Shown here piece by piece: positions 42,457 to 54,384 of a stretch of DNA of 64,000 nt. Source of the stretch: Heligmosomoides polygyrus polygyrus (taxonomy: Eukaryota; Nematoda; Chromadorea; Rhabditida; Heligmosomidae); contig OX377202.1 in the NCBI GenBank assembly GCA_947396885.1, positions 12,834,001 to 12,898,000 of the forward strand. The letters run 5' to 3'. The notes under the pieces are model-generated. The model saw nothing but the letters and a program-made list of their open reading frames with translations, was not told the DNA's origin and ran no database searches. The position numbers and the translations under genes are program-made. Every line of letters starts with the position of its first letter. Position 1 is the first letter of the stretch.

Positions 42457-42663
42457 AGGGCTTGTTCATACTTCGCGACACCAGCGACGAGATCGCAGCG
42501 CGCGAAACTATGAACAGACTACAGCAGCGACTGGAGCGACTAGAGCGACGGCGCCGGCGCTCGAGTATGAAAACATTTCGGTGGCGCGCGCTCGGTTTTA
42601 ATCGAAATACATGTTTTGTTCGGGCGACGAGTCGCTCTTGTCGCGAAGTATGAACAGGCCCTT
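42457..42663. mobile_element. PIF/Harbinger-like MITE
   Basis: AGGGCTTGTTCATACTTCGC and GCGAAGTATGAACAGGCCCT ends with the CGACGGCGCCGGCGCTCG core. Confidence 0.7.
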
Positions 42664-43011
42664 AGGCTCTGCTACGACATTCTGTCAAGCACTTCAATGC
42701 CAGACGATACTGCTATTGTGGGAAATATTACCATTGCTACTCAAAGTGCAGCAGTAATCTCGGATCTATTGGGTCATTCTGGCAAATGGCATGAACCAGT
42801 TGCGGCTGTAGACCGTATTTTTTTGATCGATGAACAGTTCGTCTTTGGTTTTCTCTTCCAACGTGAACAGTGTCTGTTCGTACTTGTCGCGTGTGCCAGA
42901 ATGATCCAAGAGGTTGTTTTCGCTGAGCGGCTGGGGCTGAGAAATATCCGGGATTTTGTAGGGATATCTTTCCTCAGAGAGCAGTATGCTTTATTGACTG
43001 ATTCATCTTGA
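42664..43011 (+). CDS. Candidate coding region, unknown
   Basis: Beginning right after the MITE, one frame is open for about 115 codons: DDTAIVGNITIATQSAAVIS, AVDRIFLIDEQFVFGFLFQR and VVFAERLGLRNIRDF. The opposite strand is open as well, so this is speculative. Confidence 0.25.
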   Translation, partial: RLCYDILSSTSMPDDTAIVGNITIATQSAAVISDLLGHSGKWHEPVAAVDRIFLIDEQFVFGFLFQREQCLFVLVACARMIQEVVFAERLGLRNIRDFVGISFLREQYALLTDSS

Positions 43012-43559
43012 GGTACCTCTCTAGTTTCCATCCTTTAGTGCTGGAATTATAGGCTTTTTTCTGTTTTTTTAAGCATTGCGCGACCTTAGATTATCGCGGA
43101 ACGTTCCGACAGCTGGTGAAATCATTGTGGTATAAGTTGTTAATGTGGTCTACATAGGAACGCGGAAGAGCGGGAGATCAAGAGGGCCATAACGAACGCG
43201 CGCACCACCCAGGATAGGTGTGTAGCCTTCCTTTATTGATTCATTGACTCTCGCTTCCTCATGTAGGCCTCATTAAGGACATATATCGTTATAGCCTATG
43301 TTCGTTTACAAGATAAGCGAACAGCTGTGGCCAGTATCTCAACAAAGTTGCTCTGCGTTGCGTATACCCCTTTCTTGATTGGGTGTGCCTCACCTTGCCG
43401 TGCTGGTTCCTGTTCTAGTATACACTGCTAAGCATTGTCTTCTGTCTAAAGCTGTCCGTTCCTTCATTTTCCATTCGACAACTCCTTGTGGCAGTTGTTA
43501 TTGTTTGAATAGTTACCGTAAGAAAAGAGCTTACCTGCACATGATGGCGGAGTCGGTGG

Positions 43560-43825
43560 AGGCATGGATGTCGCCTGCATCCTCAATCGAGCTTCTGTGT
43601 TCGGGTCCCGCCAAGGCCATTCACACACTCTATCCGACCGGGATCGGTGAATTGATAGCAGGACTCTTAGAGAAGGATAATCACTAGCTTTATAATTGAC
43701 TAGCCAACGCAAGTCATTCATAGCCTAAGCTGAATACGCACTCAAATTGCCGCCGATGTGTCGCAAAAGAAGGACGCATGGCTCATTCCAAGCAGTAATT
43801 GATTGTAGCCACCTTTTATGAACCT
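43560..43825 (+). mobile_element. Diverged SINE2 copy
   Basis: GGTTCGGG-like B-box remnant, CCATTCACACACTC, GGGATCGGTGAATTGA and CAAGTCATTC-type body motifs remain. Confidence 0.55.
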
Positions 43826-43845
43826 CCAACTCCCTCGTCCTGAAA

Positions 43846-43990
43846 CTTTGGCATTCTCGTAATATATTTTAATGTGTTCTTCTGTCGACGAGGTTTTTAG
43901 GTGGTATTTTTAGCGGCCTGACGTTTTGACCTTGTCGTCGTCTTCAGAGGCGCAGTATTCCACCTTCGGTGAGCAGCGATTGCGCTACCA
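43846..43990 (-). repeat. Interspersed repeat with hammerhead-like core, copy 2
   Basis: Shares AGGTGGTATTTTTAGCGGCC and CGTCGTCTTCAGAGGC with 24147-24430. The minus strand reads GCCTCTGAAGACGACGAC...AAAACGTCAGGCC. Confidence 0.5.
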
Positions 43991-44115
43991 TCCAGAGTCA
44001 GTCAGTACTGAGTAGCGAATGGAATAGTGAATAGAGAATAGAATAGAAAAACCTTTTATGCCACCTTTTATCCGTATTAAGGACAGTGGAATTCTGGCTT
44101 TTGCAAGTGCATACT

Positions 44116-44295
44116 GGGGCCGGATTCATCAACGACTTACGTAACTTTAACGGAGAATTGTAAGCTTATCAAGCGATATGGTGAGCGATAAGCCGTGTTA
44201 CCTGAGCTTTTGACGCGGCGTATCGCTCACCATATCGCTTGATAAGCTTACAATTCTCCGTTAAAGTTACGTAAGTCGTTGATGAATCCGGCCCC
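44116..44295. mobile_element. GGGGCC-type element, complete, GAATTGTAAGCTTATC core
   Basis: Almost perfect 180-bp palindrome: GGGGCCGGATTCATCAACGA at the left with its complement at the right. It is the reference copy for the halves at 8828 and 32378. Confidence 0.8.
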
Positions 44296-44298
44296 TGG

Positions 44299-45747
44299 TG
44301 CTGCAATTAAACAAATTCGGCGATCCTGTAGGTCATTGAGCACAGCTGTGGCGAGAATGACTTTGAAACTATTGAAACTGTGTGCTGCAAATAGATGCTG
44401 AGATGGTTTAGAGGTGCGGAATATTCAAGCGCTTTTTTAAACTGCGTTATATCGCCATTTTGCAAGTGCTGCGTGAATTAACAGCGCTCTCGTTTAACAT
44501 TATGTTGAACTGCCGGAGGAAAAGTAGTCGTCAGCAGCGGATTCTACCACGTATCGGTGAATTTCATACGTCAGTAGCCGCCCTTCCACTTCCTATTCGC
44601 TGGAATTTCACTTATAGTTGACCGCTAGGAGATCAAGAGTTACTCATCATAACTGTGCTCCATGGTACTACATAAACACCCAAAATTTGCTCTGCTGGAA
44701 GGCTTTAGTTTTATTCTGAACTGGATTTAAACGCAAGAGGAAGAAGTTTCTGTTTTTCCCAGCTCTTATTCTATGATTGCTTTTTCTCGAGCACTTAGTG
44801 TCACCTTGTCAGACAGAGCCCTGATCGCTTGTGTTTTGATTGAGTCTACCGTATCGAGATAGACGTCCAATGTTTTCGAGTGGAATGGTCACACACATAC
44901 ACACACTAAGAAGTGCAGGCGCATTATCTTGACTTCTCATCGCTTTGCCTTTGATTCATGTCTGGTTTTTCGTTTCTCTGCCATGATTGCGTTCTGACGC
45001 CAGCCGGCCGCCGCTGTTACTGGTGACGGTTCTGGGTAGTTAGCTTTTTGGAAGTCGTGCTATTGGCATGCGAGGAATAGCTGGCCGCCGGCCGGAAGTG
45101 GAGAACTGAGTCATTTAAGGCGTTTTAGGGCGATTGCGGAGAGTCGATAAGGGGTTTGAGTAAGGGTTCGGGCGGAAAATCTTCTGGAACTGGGGAAGGA
45201 TTTGGGAACGGAGACCTGTACATAAAGGTTATGTGGACTTCTGGCGCTTACCAGCGGTTTGTAAATGCAGAAAAGACGCTAAGGTGGGCCTTTGCAGAGT
45301 TCAGCACCTGCTCTTCGCTCTGTCAGGGCAGTATAATCGCAAGAAGCGCGGGCTTCCTAGACAGAATCCCACGAGACGACCCTCGACACGTGTTGAACCT
45401 TTGATTTGAGACGGGTGTCACGTTTTATCGGATTGACGCCATCTGTAAAGGAGAATCCACTGACAGCAGTGTAGATGTACGATGAATGAGTTGGAGTATG
45501 TCTCTAGAGGACTGATGGAAGCTGGAGAACATGAATAGCTGCTTCACGGTTGAAGGACACCGAATCAACATGGAAGGACAATTTCGGTACAACAGCAGAA
45601 CGCTAGACGTGATCCTTCTCTGAAGGGACTTGTGGCACGGCCACGCGTGCTTGAACTGTGAAAAGCAACTGTCTGGGCCAAACGCCTAACCTAGCTCAGT
45701 TGTATGCCATAAGTCATTGTATGATCCAAGAATTTGATGAATCATTC
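44299..45747. other. Unassigned interval with weak coding candidates
   Basis: A 66-codon frame without ATG (44413-44612; KLRYIAILQVLRELTALS) and an open frame at 45156-45404 are present on the plus strand. Neither has convincing splice signals or recognisable homology. Confidence 0.3.
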
Positions 45748-46250
45748 GGATCTACCCTAATCCGGGGGGGGGCACATAACTAAAAAGTAGGCAACAAAAT
45801 GAATTGAAACTTACCGAGCGGCTCGCGGGGAACGAGCTGGAACCTAAAAGAAACCGAAAACGAGCGAACAAACGAAAAAAAAAATAAAAAATCGCCGCGG
45901 TTCACAACCGTCTCGACGGACAAAGAGCGACGGAATGGAGGCATGCCACGTGCTTGCTGCCGGCTGACATGTTATAACCAAGATCTAACATGGTGGGGAG
46001 CGCGCATGAAGCCGCATGCCGCGTGCTGACCGCCGCCTGACATGTTATAACCAGGATCCAACATGGTGAGGAGGGTGCGCAACTTTGCCTGCTTACAACC
46101 GCAACAAATGTAATTTTTTCGTTTTTTTCTTTGTGACTTTTCTTGTTTAGGTCTCATGTTGTTCTGTAGGAGCCGCTCGGTAAGTCTCAAGGGGATTTGT
46201 TACATATAATATCTTTTAGTTATGTGGCTCCCCGGATTAGGATAGATCCT
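45748..46250. mobile_element. MITE-A copy plus adjoining truncated copy
   Basis: GGATCTACCCTAATCCGGGG to CCGGATTAGGATAGATCC, with the TGACATGTTATAACCAGGATC units inside. A second left end (GATCCTAGTCCCGAAGGGGG) starts at once at 46245. Confidence 0.8.
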
Positions 46251-46479
46251 AGTCCCGAAGGGGGGGGGGGGGCACATTCTAAATACTGAGAAGTAAATGC
46301 ATATTGACAGAGTACACCGATCATCTGGGTCATATGGAGCGCAGAAAGATGCGCAAAATGCTATGTGTGCTGCGAAAAATGCTACGAATAGTAGTGAAGG
46401 CCCTCCCATATCATTGTCACCTCTGAGCAGTCTTGCGTAGCAGGATCGCAGCATTGATCACCCTGATTTTACATACTGC

Positions 46480-46735
46480 AGAGAAGCACGGCACCCGATT
46501 TTAGGTTCTTGGCTCAGATTTCTCGGACAGGAAAAGCAAGCCTTCCATCAATCCGGGGTCGGCGAATTGGTCCCAGACTTGCTGGTAAGGATAAACCGCT
46601 GATTTGTTCATGGGCTGGCCACCGAAAGTGATTGTATGGCCAAATACGCATTCGAATCTCCTCCACGACATTTCTTAGAGGTAGGACGCGTGGCGTATCC
46701 CAAAAGGCATTGAACGCCGCCGTTTATCCTTTTAC
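46480..46735 (+). mobile_element. Diverged SINE2 copy
   Basis: Body motifs CCGGGGTCGGCGAATTGGTC, GGCTGGCCACCGAAAG and GGCCAAATACGCATTC are clear. The head is lost. Confidence 0.65.
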
Positions 46736-46899
46736 GGAAGTATGGTAAAGAAGTGGAATTGACGCTGTAATTAACTGAGGGTTCTGAAGATTCCCAAAGC
46801 GCTGCTATACTCACTGTACATTAAATCCGAATGAATCGTTTTCGGATACCTGATTTGGGTATTCTGATTCGAATCATCCAAAAATTCGGGGTCCGCGAA

Positions 46900-46965
46900 A
46901 ATAGCGTTATCCGATTCATCCAATTATCCGATGATCTTCGATCGGTTCCAATGTATAGTAACCTC
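46900..46965 (-). repeat. Short repeat shared with 52611-52674
   Basis: The minus strand reads TATACATTGGAACCGATCG...ATCGGATAATTGGATGAATC, matching TATACATTGAATCCGATCG...TTCGGATAATTGGAGAATTC upstream of the RTE at 52675. Element type is unknown. Confidence 0.55.
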
Positions 46966-47215
46966 TCATCTGTTCATAAGAATGCACGGTCCTGCTCGGA
47001 ACTTTGCGTGCATAACGAAGGCCTTTAAAATTATCGCGATCATCAAGCTTGTACACCATCGACCATGGTAGTTCAAACGTTTTTAGCTGAAAAAGTCGAC
47101 TTCACGCATAAAGTGCAGCTGCCTATGTCAGATGGTAGTTTTCTGTCTATTAACTGACTACTTTAATTCATTTGAGCACTGAATTCATGCCCATGCTGCT
47201 TAATTCATAAAAAGG

Positions 47216-47478
47216 ACAAAGGATTTTTGGGATGCGCTACGCAGTCCTACGGGTTGTCGTGGAGGCAATATAAATGCCCACATCCCCTTTGGGACTTGCG
47301 GTGATCAGCCGATGGAGAAGTCAGCGCCTTGTCTGTCCCAGACAAGTCTGGTACCATTTTACAGAACCCAGAAGGATGGCAGGCTTGGTTGGCCGTAGTG
47401 GGGGAAATCTGAACAAGGAACCTGGTATCGGGGCACGCGACAGCTGGCGCCTCTTCCGACTGCGCTCCGCAGGCCATA
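47216..47478 (-). mobile_element. Diverged SINE2 copy
   Basis: GGATGCGCTACGCAG, GTCGTGGAGGCAATATAAATG and CTCTTCCGACTGCGCTCC are recognisable. Confidence 0.7.
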
Positions 47479-47499
47479 ATTCATCTCTAGAAGGAATGC

Positions 47500-48400
47500 T
47501 ATGCATGGCGCATATTGAAGTGACTGTCAACGTCAAACCTTCCATTCCTTTCTTGGCGCTCGAGATTACTTATTGTGTGCTGCAGGGCCTTCGAACAGAA
47601 GCGACGAATTCCTCCGCCGAGGTTAAACTGCGTTCCTGAGACAAAACCGTTTGAATTCTCACGGACGCTATGTCGCACAGCCTCGCAAGATTGCACCACA
47701 ACTTTCGAAAGTCTTTGTTTGGTCAGCGTCCGACGCGTCGTCGTTGATCGTGCATATCGAGCGCTGAGATTAGAGTGGGCGTCGGCTTGTCTTTTCGTCT
47801 TCGAATTCCTCTGTTGCCGTTTCTCGACTGTCCTTGCACCGTGTGCTAGATCTACAGTACTTCTGTTTTATTGCTGATAACTACGGAAAGGACCAGACGC
47901 TCCCATTGCCCCTCAGAAGGTCGTACCGAGGAGCGCATGTCTGTCTGTGTTTGCCGTGCCAGTTGAAACACGTTGTAGGCGGGCACGCTAAGTGGGTAAC
48001 CCGACCCGAATTTCGACGCATCTCCGCTTCCTTCAGTGGTTCTCTTGCTTAATTTGGCTGAGACGAAAAGCGTCCGGAATCTTTGTTCGTTCTGCAAAAC
48101 GAATGCCCATCAATTTGCAGTCTAATTTCCTTGCCAAGCTGATTTTACAGCCCTGTTTTCGTTCGGGATTTGCTATTGAGTTCTCATATTCGAAATTTTG
48201 TGGTATTTAGATGGTTGTATAGCTACTGGAACCAGTTTCGTGTAGTTTGGCGGTTTTCCTCGTGGTTCACTTTGCGTGATTTTTTTGTTGTTTCCTGTCT
48301 TCGCTATTTGGGAAGCTTTTTAAACTTCTTCAAGATTATAGAACATACCGTCTACAGTTCCCATAAAAGTTGCTGGTGAAGATAGTTTAGGAATTAGATC
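47500..48400. other. Interval with overlapping open frames on both strands
   Basis: Frames of 65-100 codons overlap on both strands at 47499-47877 and 47852-48210. Composition is protein-like but no exon structure could be fixed, and no family was recognised. Confidence 0.25.
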
Positions 48401-48519
48401 TGCATTGCGTTGTTCAGCTCCTCCAACCGTCTTCAATTCACTCCCCTAGCCCAGCAAGAAAGCCTTTCACTACTTTTGTCCGGCAAATTGGTGGCATGTT
48501 CATGTTTAAGTGAAGCGCT

Positions 48520-48620
48520 AACTTCTCTATCGGTTAGTCCCGCAAGTCATTACATAGGTCAAGTGCGCATTCAAATACCCTCCATGATATCTAGTCGAAG
48601 TAGAGTGCATGGCGCACCGT
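48520..48620 (+). mobile_element. SINE2 fragment
   Basis: Only the distal body remains: CCCGCAAGTCATTACATAGG, GTGCGCATTCAAAT and GTGCATGGCGCACC. Confidence 0.55.
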
Positions 48621-48990
48621 TGACAGAGAATTTTGGTTCTTACATTTGACCGTATGCTAGTTCTTTTCGATTGAGTAGAGATGGAATAAGTCTTCTATAT
48701 GCAACCAGCCTTCAAAGCGGCCTCTCGGCTGCACTAACGGCTTCTTAACGGCTTCACCGTGGTAGTAACTTCTCATCATTCCTTGATTACCCCTAGGGGT
48801 TAAAGTTTCGAGCCTCTTGAGTGACATCCACAGAAAATCGATAATTTGATAAATATCGATTGGCCATCGATACTTCAAAAAGAACTTCAGACAACGACCT
48901 CGATTACCCCTAAGGCTAAGGTTTCGGGCCGCCATCAATCGTCTAGTATCACCAATGCGGCATTCCACCACTCTGTGATGACGGCTGGAA

Positions 48991-49090
<100 letters not shown>

Positions 49091-49129
49091 CTTTATATAT
49101 GGTAGGATAGGATTTTATATATAGAGCGG

Positions 49130-49405
49130 GGCGCATGTAGCGCAACCGGAGGAGGTGCCGGCTGCCGATACCAGGTTTCTGGTTTGGATCTCTCGCCTAG
49201 GCCAACCAAGCCTTCCATCCCTACGGAATGGATGATTTGGTACCAGAGTTGTCTGGGAAGGATAAAGCGTTGACATGCTCATCGACTGGCCACCGCAAGT
49301 CATTTTATGGCCGAATACGCATTTAAGATCGCCTCCACGACATTCCGTTGAAGTAGAATGCGTGGCGCATCCCACAAGGGATTGAGTAACGCCGTCCTTT
49401 ATCCT
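49130..49405 (+). mobile_element. SINE2 copy
   Basis: GGGCGCATGTAGCGCAACCGG head, B-box-like GGTTTGGATCTC, full body and a tail ending CGTCCTTTATCC. It lies 40 bp from the AC repeat. Confidence 0.85.
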
Positions 49406-49599
49406 CTTATATGTAGTAGGATCCTTATCAACGGGAAGGAGACATAGCACAGTGACGATGAGGCATTGATGTCACGCATTCGGCCCGATCTGGCCAACTT
49501 AAAGCGCCAGAACACCGGAGGAGGGGATAATAAACGGTTTTGCCTTTGAAAGTCTATACATGGTAGATAATGTATTGATGTGTGCTGATGCGCCTCGAG

Positions 49600-49705
49600 G
49601 ATACCGCGGATGTTACATCAAACAGCACCAGTGGTCTAAAGCGTAGCATCGCCACTCGGAAAACAGAAAGTGCGCGTTCGAGTCCCGCCGTGCGCAGTAG
49701 TTTTG
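49600..49705 (+). mobile_element. SINE1-related tRNA-like head, diverged
   Basis: ATCAAACAGCACCAGTGGTC...GCGTTCGAGTCCCGC keeps A- and B-box-like segments but differs strongly in the anticodon arm from the 23.7-kb copies. Confidence 0.6.
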
Positions 49706-49809
49706 GTGACAACGAAAAATCCTGTAACAACATGCAGCCTCAATACCAGCCGGCACAGGCTTAAACAAATGTGTTAAATCAGAGTAGATAATAGAGGCTG
49801 TCAGAAGGA

Positions 49810-50112
49810 TGTTTAGTTGCGATCAAAACTCTTGCGCAAGGCGGCACTCGAACCCGCACCTTTTGCTTTTCGAGCAGCGATGCTACGCCTTACACCAGCA
49901 GCGCTCTTCCACCGAACAGAACACCCTCGATATCCTCCTAGAAGCAATCACCTATCAACACTCACCTGTGATATCGGGATGAGCCGGCCGCTGATGTCAG
50001 CATGGAACTGAAGCCTTCGTAGAAATGACGGCCTGTATAGATGATATAAGCTATCAGAAGGATGTTTAGTTGCGATCAAAACTCTTGCGCCAGACAGGAC
50101 TCGAACTCCCAA
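49810..50112 (-). mobile_element. SINE1-related dimer, second unit truncated
   Basis: A minus-oriented tRNA-like head (49834-49905), linker with GGGATGAGCCGGCCGCTGAT as in the 11.4-kb dimer, then another tail and partial head at 50055-50112. Confidence 0.6.
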
Positions 50113-50114
50113 AG

Positions 50115-51010
50115 TAGATAATGTTTTGTGTTGAACTAGAGGATGATTTGCCGAGACATGACCTGTTTTATTGCCCTGCCGAGTGCAGTGAGCACTAGAT
50201 ATTCGTATATTCCAGAGGAAGGGTCTCGAGGTAACGAGCGCTGTGGTGTTTGGGGTCATTACGGAGAACGTCGCTGACCGCGGGGCTATTTATTTGTAAT
50301 GGTGTTTTGAGTGACCACTATATTGCCGCTGAGTAAATAAACACGAGGGTGTGTATAGCTGTAGCGGGAAAATGATCTTCTTGATGAATATTGGTGATGA
50401 TGAAATATTTGGCGAATGATTGGGGACGGGAAAGCATCGGTTCTGGATGCTGGAAAGGATGCCTGCTTTTCCGCCCCAGATGTCAAGAGTGCAACGGACC
50501 GTCGCCTGGAGACACATAGTCATTAATCAGATTCGCGCGGTTTGAATCGGGCAATATGACCTTCTAGAGCTGGCACGAATGATATAGTCGGGGGTCGGGC
50601 TTCAGTGCATGTCGCACTGACGGTTTTGCCTGGAATCTGTGAGTAGTACCTCGAAGGAGAGTCCTGGCCGGAAGTCTCTCAGAGGGTTCTTGTTGAGATG
50701 CTCACGCAGAACCCTGACTTCTGTAAATTAAGAAGAATGGCAGAGGCAAGATATGGTTCAGCGCTGACGCGGAAGAGTTAGCATACCGTCACCCTTCTCC
50801 ACGTTGTCTTTGGTTACGAGCTGTGATGCGTGAAGGTGCCTCTCTTGCATATACGTCAGCTATGACGTATTTCTGTATACGGAGGAAACCCTTTCTTGGA
50901 ACAGGCTTCTTGTTTTTGCTGAGATAACGTCTCCTCTTCACTGAGGCGTCAGAGAACGGTTCGTGTTGTTTTTATAAAGGAAATCCCACTCTTTGCATTT
51001 ACCAAATTGG
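50115..51010. other. Unassigned interval
   Basis: Minus-strand frames at 50286-50523 are open but show no splice signals or recognisable motifs. No repeats were identified. Confidence 0.35.
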
Positions 51011-51021
51011 TAAGAAAGCCT

Positions 51022-51541
51022 GGATCTATCCTAGTCCGGGGGGGGGGCACATAACTAAAAACTAGGCAACAAAATGAATTAATACTTACCGAGCGGCTCC
51101 TAGAGAACGGAACCTAACCTAAAAGAAACCAGAAACGGGAGAACAAACAAACAAACAAAAAGATTGCCGCCGTTTACAACCGTCTCGGCGGGCAAAGAGC
51201 GACGGAATAGAGTCATGCCGCGTGCTGACCGCCGCTTGACACGTTATAACCAGGATCTAACATGGTGGAGAGGGCGCATGAAGTCGCATGCCGCGTGCTG
51301 ACCGTAGCTTGACATGTTGTAACCAGGATCTAACATGGTGGGGAGGGCGCACAACTTTGCCTTCTTACAACCGTAACAAATGCAATTTTTCGTTTTTTGT
51401 TTATTTATTCATTCGTTTTCCTTGTGACTTTTCCTGTTTAGGTCCTGTGTTGTTCTGTAGGAGCCGCTCTGTAAGTTTGAGTGAATTTGTCACATATAAT
51501 ACTTTTTAGTTATGTGGCCCCCCCCGGACTAGGATAGATCC
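51022..51541. mobile_element. MITE-A, best-preserved copy (520 bp), 8-bp TSD
   Basis: GGATCTATCCTAGTCCGGGG to CCGGACTAGGATAGATCC. Inverted homology extends about 100 bp inward (CACATAACTAAAAA, ACCGAGCGGCTCCT). The octamer GAAAGCCT occurs at 51014-51021 and 51542-51549. The interior has repeated TGACATGTT-TAACCAGGATC units and no open frame of note. Confidence 0.9.
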
Positions 51542-51669
51542 GAAAGCCTTTACTAAGCCTAAGGGGAAACGAGTTTAGTAAACCGAAACATGAGCGCTCG
51601 GTTAGGCGAAGCCAACTAGTGAGACATTCATCGGGCAATGACTTTACAACATTTAAAGGAATGTGGAAT

Positions 51670-51945
51670 CGCTGGAGGAGCCGGTGTCGCTGAAGGATCC
51701 ACCCGATTCCAGGCCCCTGGTTCGAATTTCCCACCCAGGCCAACCATGCGTTCCTCTCTGCGGTGCCAGTGAATTGGTAGAAAACTTGCCTGGGAAAGGT
51801 AAAACTGACTTGTCCACCGGCTGGCCACCGCAGTCATTGTTGAGGCCAAATGAGCATTCAGATTGCCTTCACGACATTTCGTGAATGTGGAATGCGTGGC
51901 GCATTCGCAAACGATTGGCTAACGCCGACCTTTACCCTTTATTCC
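51670..51945 (+). mobile_element. Diverged SINE2 copy
   Basis: GGTTCGAATTTCCCACCC (B box), GGTGCCAGTGAATTGG, GGCTGGCCACCGCAG and GGCCAAATGAGCATTC. Confidence 0.7.
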
Positions 51946-52610
51946 ATTTTTCATTTATCATAGCAACCTCGATGCTCGCAGTAACTCTTAGGAAGTCTCC
52001 TATTCCAGAGATGCCAACACTATGAAGGTCGGCGATTATACCCATCGCTGATAACACGCTCACTGGAACAAAACAAGCAAGAGGTTGTAAGGGGAAGAGA
52101 TAGCTAAGGAAATAGGGCGAGTCATAGCTGTTCCCACGTACCCCAAGGTTCGCTGCGCCGACAACGTGTCCGATCGGCTAGTACGGCGCGCAGATGAAAA
52201 TTTCTATTGGGGCACGGCTGTGTTCAATTGAGGTGTTTTTCTGTCGAATGTCCGCTTTGCCGCGTCGTTTAATTACCGGTTTAGTGCATTTAATAGACGC
52301 TGGATGGCTTTGGGATAGGCATCGCGTGATGAATCGATGCTCAGGAATCGGCGTTTACTGTACGATAATCCTAAGTGCAAAGAGCAGGAAGTTTTTCAGG
52401 AAATTGAGCAGTGGAAAGAGAAGCGTTAAATGAGGTCGAGCACGCGTAACTTCGTAATTGATCCTTCACGGTATAGCCGGTTAGTCTCTAAAAAAGTCTC
52501 TAAAAAGCATTTGGAGTGTTTAAATCATTATTGGGGACTTCTTATGGGCTCCACATGTACTTCTACGAGATGTCATGGAGCCGTCTCCGAAGCACATTCG
52601 GCCTCCGCAG

Positions 52611-52674
52611 TATACATTGAATCCGATCGAAAATCTTCGGATAATTGGAGAATTCGGATAACGCTAATTTTGCA
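52611..52674 (+). repeat. Short repeat shared with 46900-46965
   Basis: Precedes the RTE junction directly. See the partner entry. Confidence 0.55.
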
Positions 52675-54384
52675 TGTCAACGAGAAGCTCGAGTCACGCG
52701 ATGGCGAGCGGTATCTGTACCGGCTTGCTAAGAATCGCCATCGGCAGACCGAGGATATTGAGAAGTTCTTCGGCATCAATGATGAGAACGGCCATCTTCT
52801 TACGGACCGCAAGAAGGCGTTGAAGCGATGGCGCGACTACTTTGAGGGAATCTCTACAGTAGAATTTCCTCATCCAGCCATCCCTTCCACGGCCCCAAGC
52901 CACGGCCCCGTTCAGAAGATCACCGTGGAGGAGATTGAAGCGGCTTTGAAGAAGATGAGGCCAGGCAAAGCGACTGGGCCCGATGACGTGGCAGCTGATT
53001 TATAGAAGTCCAAGTACTGGTACCCTGCTGAGTGGTTGGCGAAGTTCCCTTTTTTTCAAAAATCAGGTTGTGGCGGAGAAGAAAGTGCCTGAGTGTTGGC
53101 GTCAAAGTACGACGATTCCAATTTGGAAGAAGAATGGCAGTCCTGCAGACTGCTCCAATTACCGTCCGATTCGCTTGCTTTCGCACAGCATGAAGATCTT
53201 TGAGCGAGTTGTCGATGGACGAATTCGGGACATCGTCCAGCTTTCCAGCAATCAGTGCGGCTTCGTGGCTGGCTGTGGCACCATTGATGCCATACATGCC
53301 GTCCGCCTCCTGATAGAGAAGCATCGCGAGAAACAGAAGCCAGTGCATATCGCCTTTCTCGACTTGGAGAAGGCCTTTGACCGCGTACCGCGTGAAGTGA
53401 TATGGTACGCCCTGCGTCAACATGGAGTTTCTGAAGAGCTCATAGAGTGGGTGCGAATTCTCTACTCTTGTCCAAAGAGTCGAGTTCAAGCTGCAGCTGG
53501 GACCTCGATGGAGTTTCCCATCTCTGTCGGAGTACACCAGGGTTCTGCGCTTTCCCCACTCCTCTTTGTTGTCGTCATGGATGCCATCACACGAGATTTC
53601 AGAAGCCCGTCCCTTGGACGTTGCTTTACCGATGACGTGATGCTCGCTAGCGAAGATAAAGGAGAACTCGAGCGAGAGTTGCAAGCTTGGTGTGATCGCT
53701 TGGAGCGGTTTGGACTCAGATTGAACGTGAAGAAGACCGAGTATTTAACGACGGACGTTACCGAGTCCAGCTCCATCAAGGTTAACGGCATCGAGCTTCC
53801 ACGCACTGCGGTCTTTAAGTACCTGGGATCAGCAGTCGCGTCTGACGGCAAACTGATGATTGAAGTGAATTCACGCGTGAGTGCAGCTTGGTCCAAGTGG
53901 CGCTCGTTGACTGGCGTGCTCTGCGACAAGAAGATACCAGAGCGCTTTAAGTCGAAGATCTACAGAGCAGTCATCCGGCCAGTAGCGATGTACGGCGCTG
54001 AGTGTTGGCCTGCGACCAAGGAAGTAGAAACGCGCCTCAGCGTCATGGAGACGAAGATGCTGCGCTGGACGGCAGGAGTCACGCGCATGGACCGCATCCG
54101 AAACGATGCTATTCGGCAGAAGTTCGGTGTCGCGCCGATAACTGACAAGATGCGCGAAGCTCGCTTACGATGGTACGGCAACGTTCTGCGTGGAGAAAAA
54201 GACAGCGTCCGCAAGGTAGGCCTTAACTTCGAGGTAATAGGAAAGCGGCCTAGAGGGCGCCCGTTGATACGTTACACACGGACTTGAAAGTAGCTGGTGT
54301 CCACCCCGATCTAGCGCTGGATCGGGAAAGGTGGCGTCATGACACCAGAATAGCGGACCCCGCCACGAAGCGGGACAAACGCTG
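52675..54384 (+). pseudogene. RTE-type retrotransposon, 5'-truncated RT ORF (family 2)
   Basis: 52675-53003 gives RYLYRLAKNRHRQTEDIE, RRPGK-type KKMRPGKATGPDDVAADL and then TAG where Trp is expected. After a frameshift the RT runs to 54287: NYRPIRLLSHSMKIFERV, HIAFLDLEKAFDRVPREV, VGVHQGSALSPLLFVVV, CFTDDVMLASEDKGEL (catalytic FADD changed to FTDD), FKYLGSAV and RLRWYGNVLR. A second frameshift near 54275 is followed by GVHPDLALDRERWRHDTRIA and TGA at 54383. The endonuclease domain is missing. It belongs to a different RTE family from 22205-23095. Confidence 0.92.

Noticed and set aside
52430..52674. N-terminal extension of the RTE protein
   Set aside because: The frame is open upstream of 52675, but RTE similarity starts only there and the preceding 64 bp are a different repeat, so the join is accidental.
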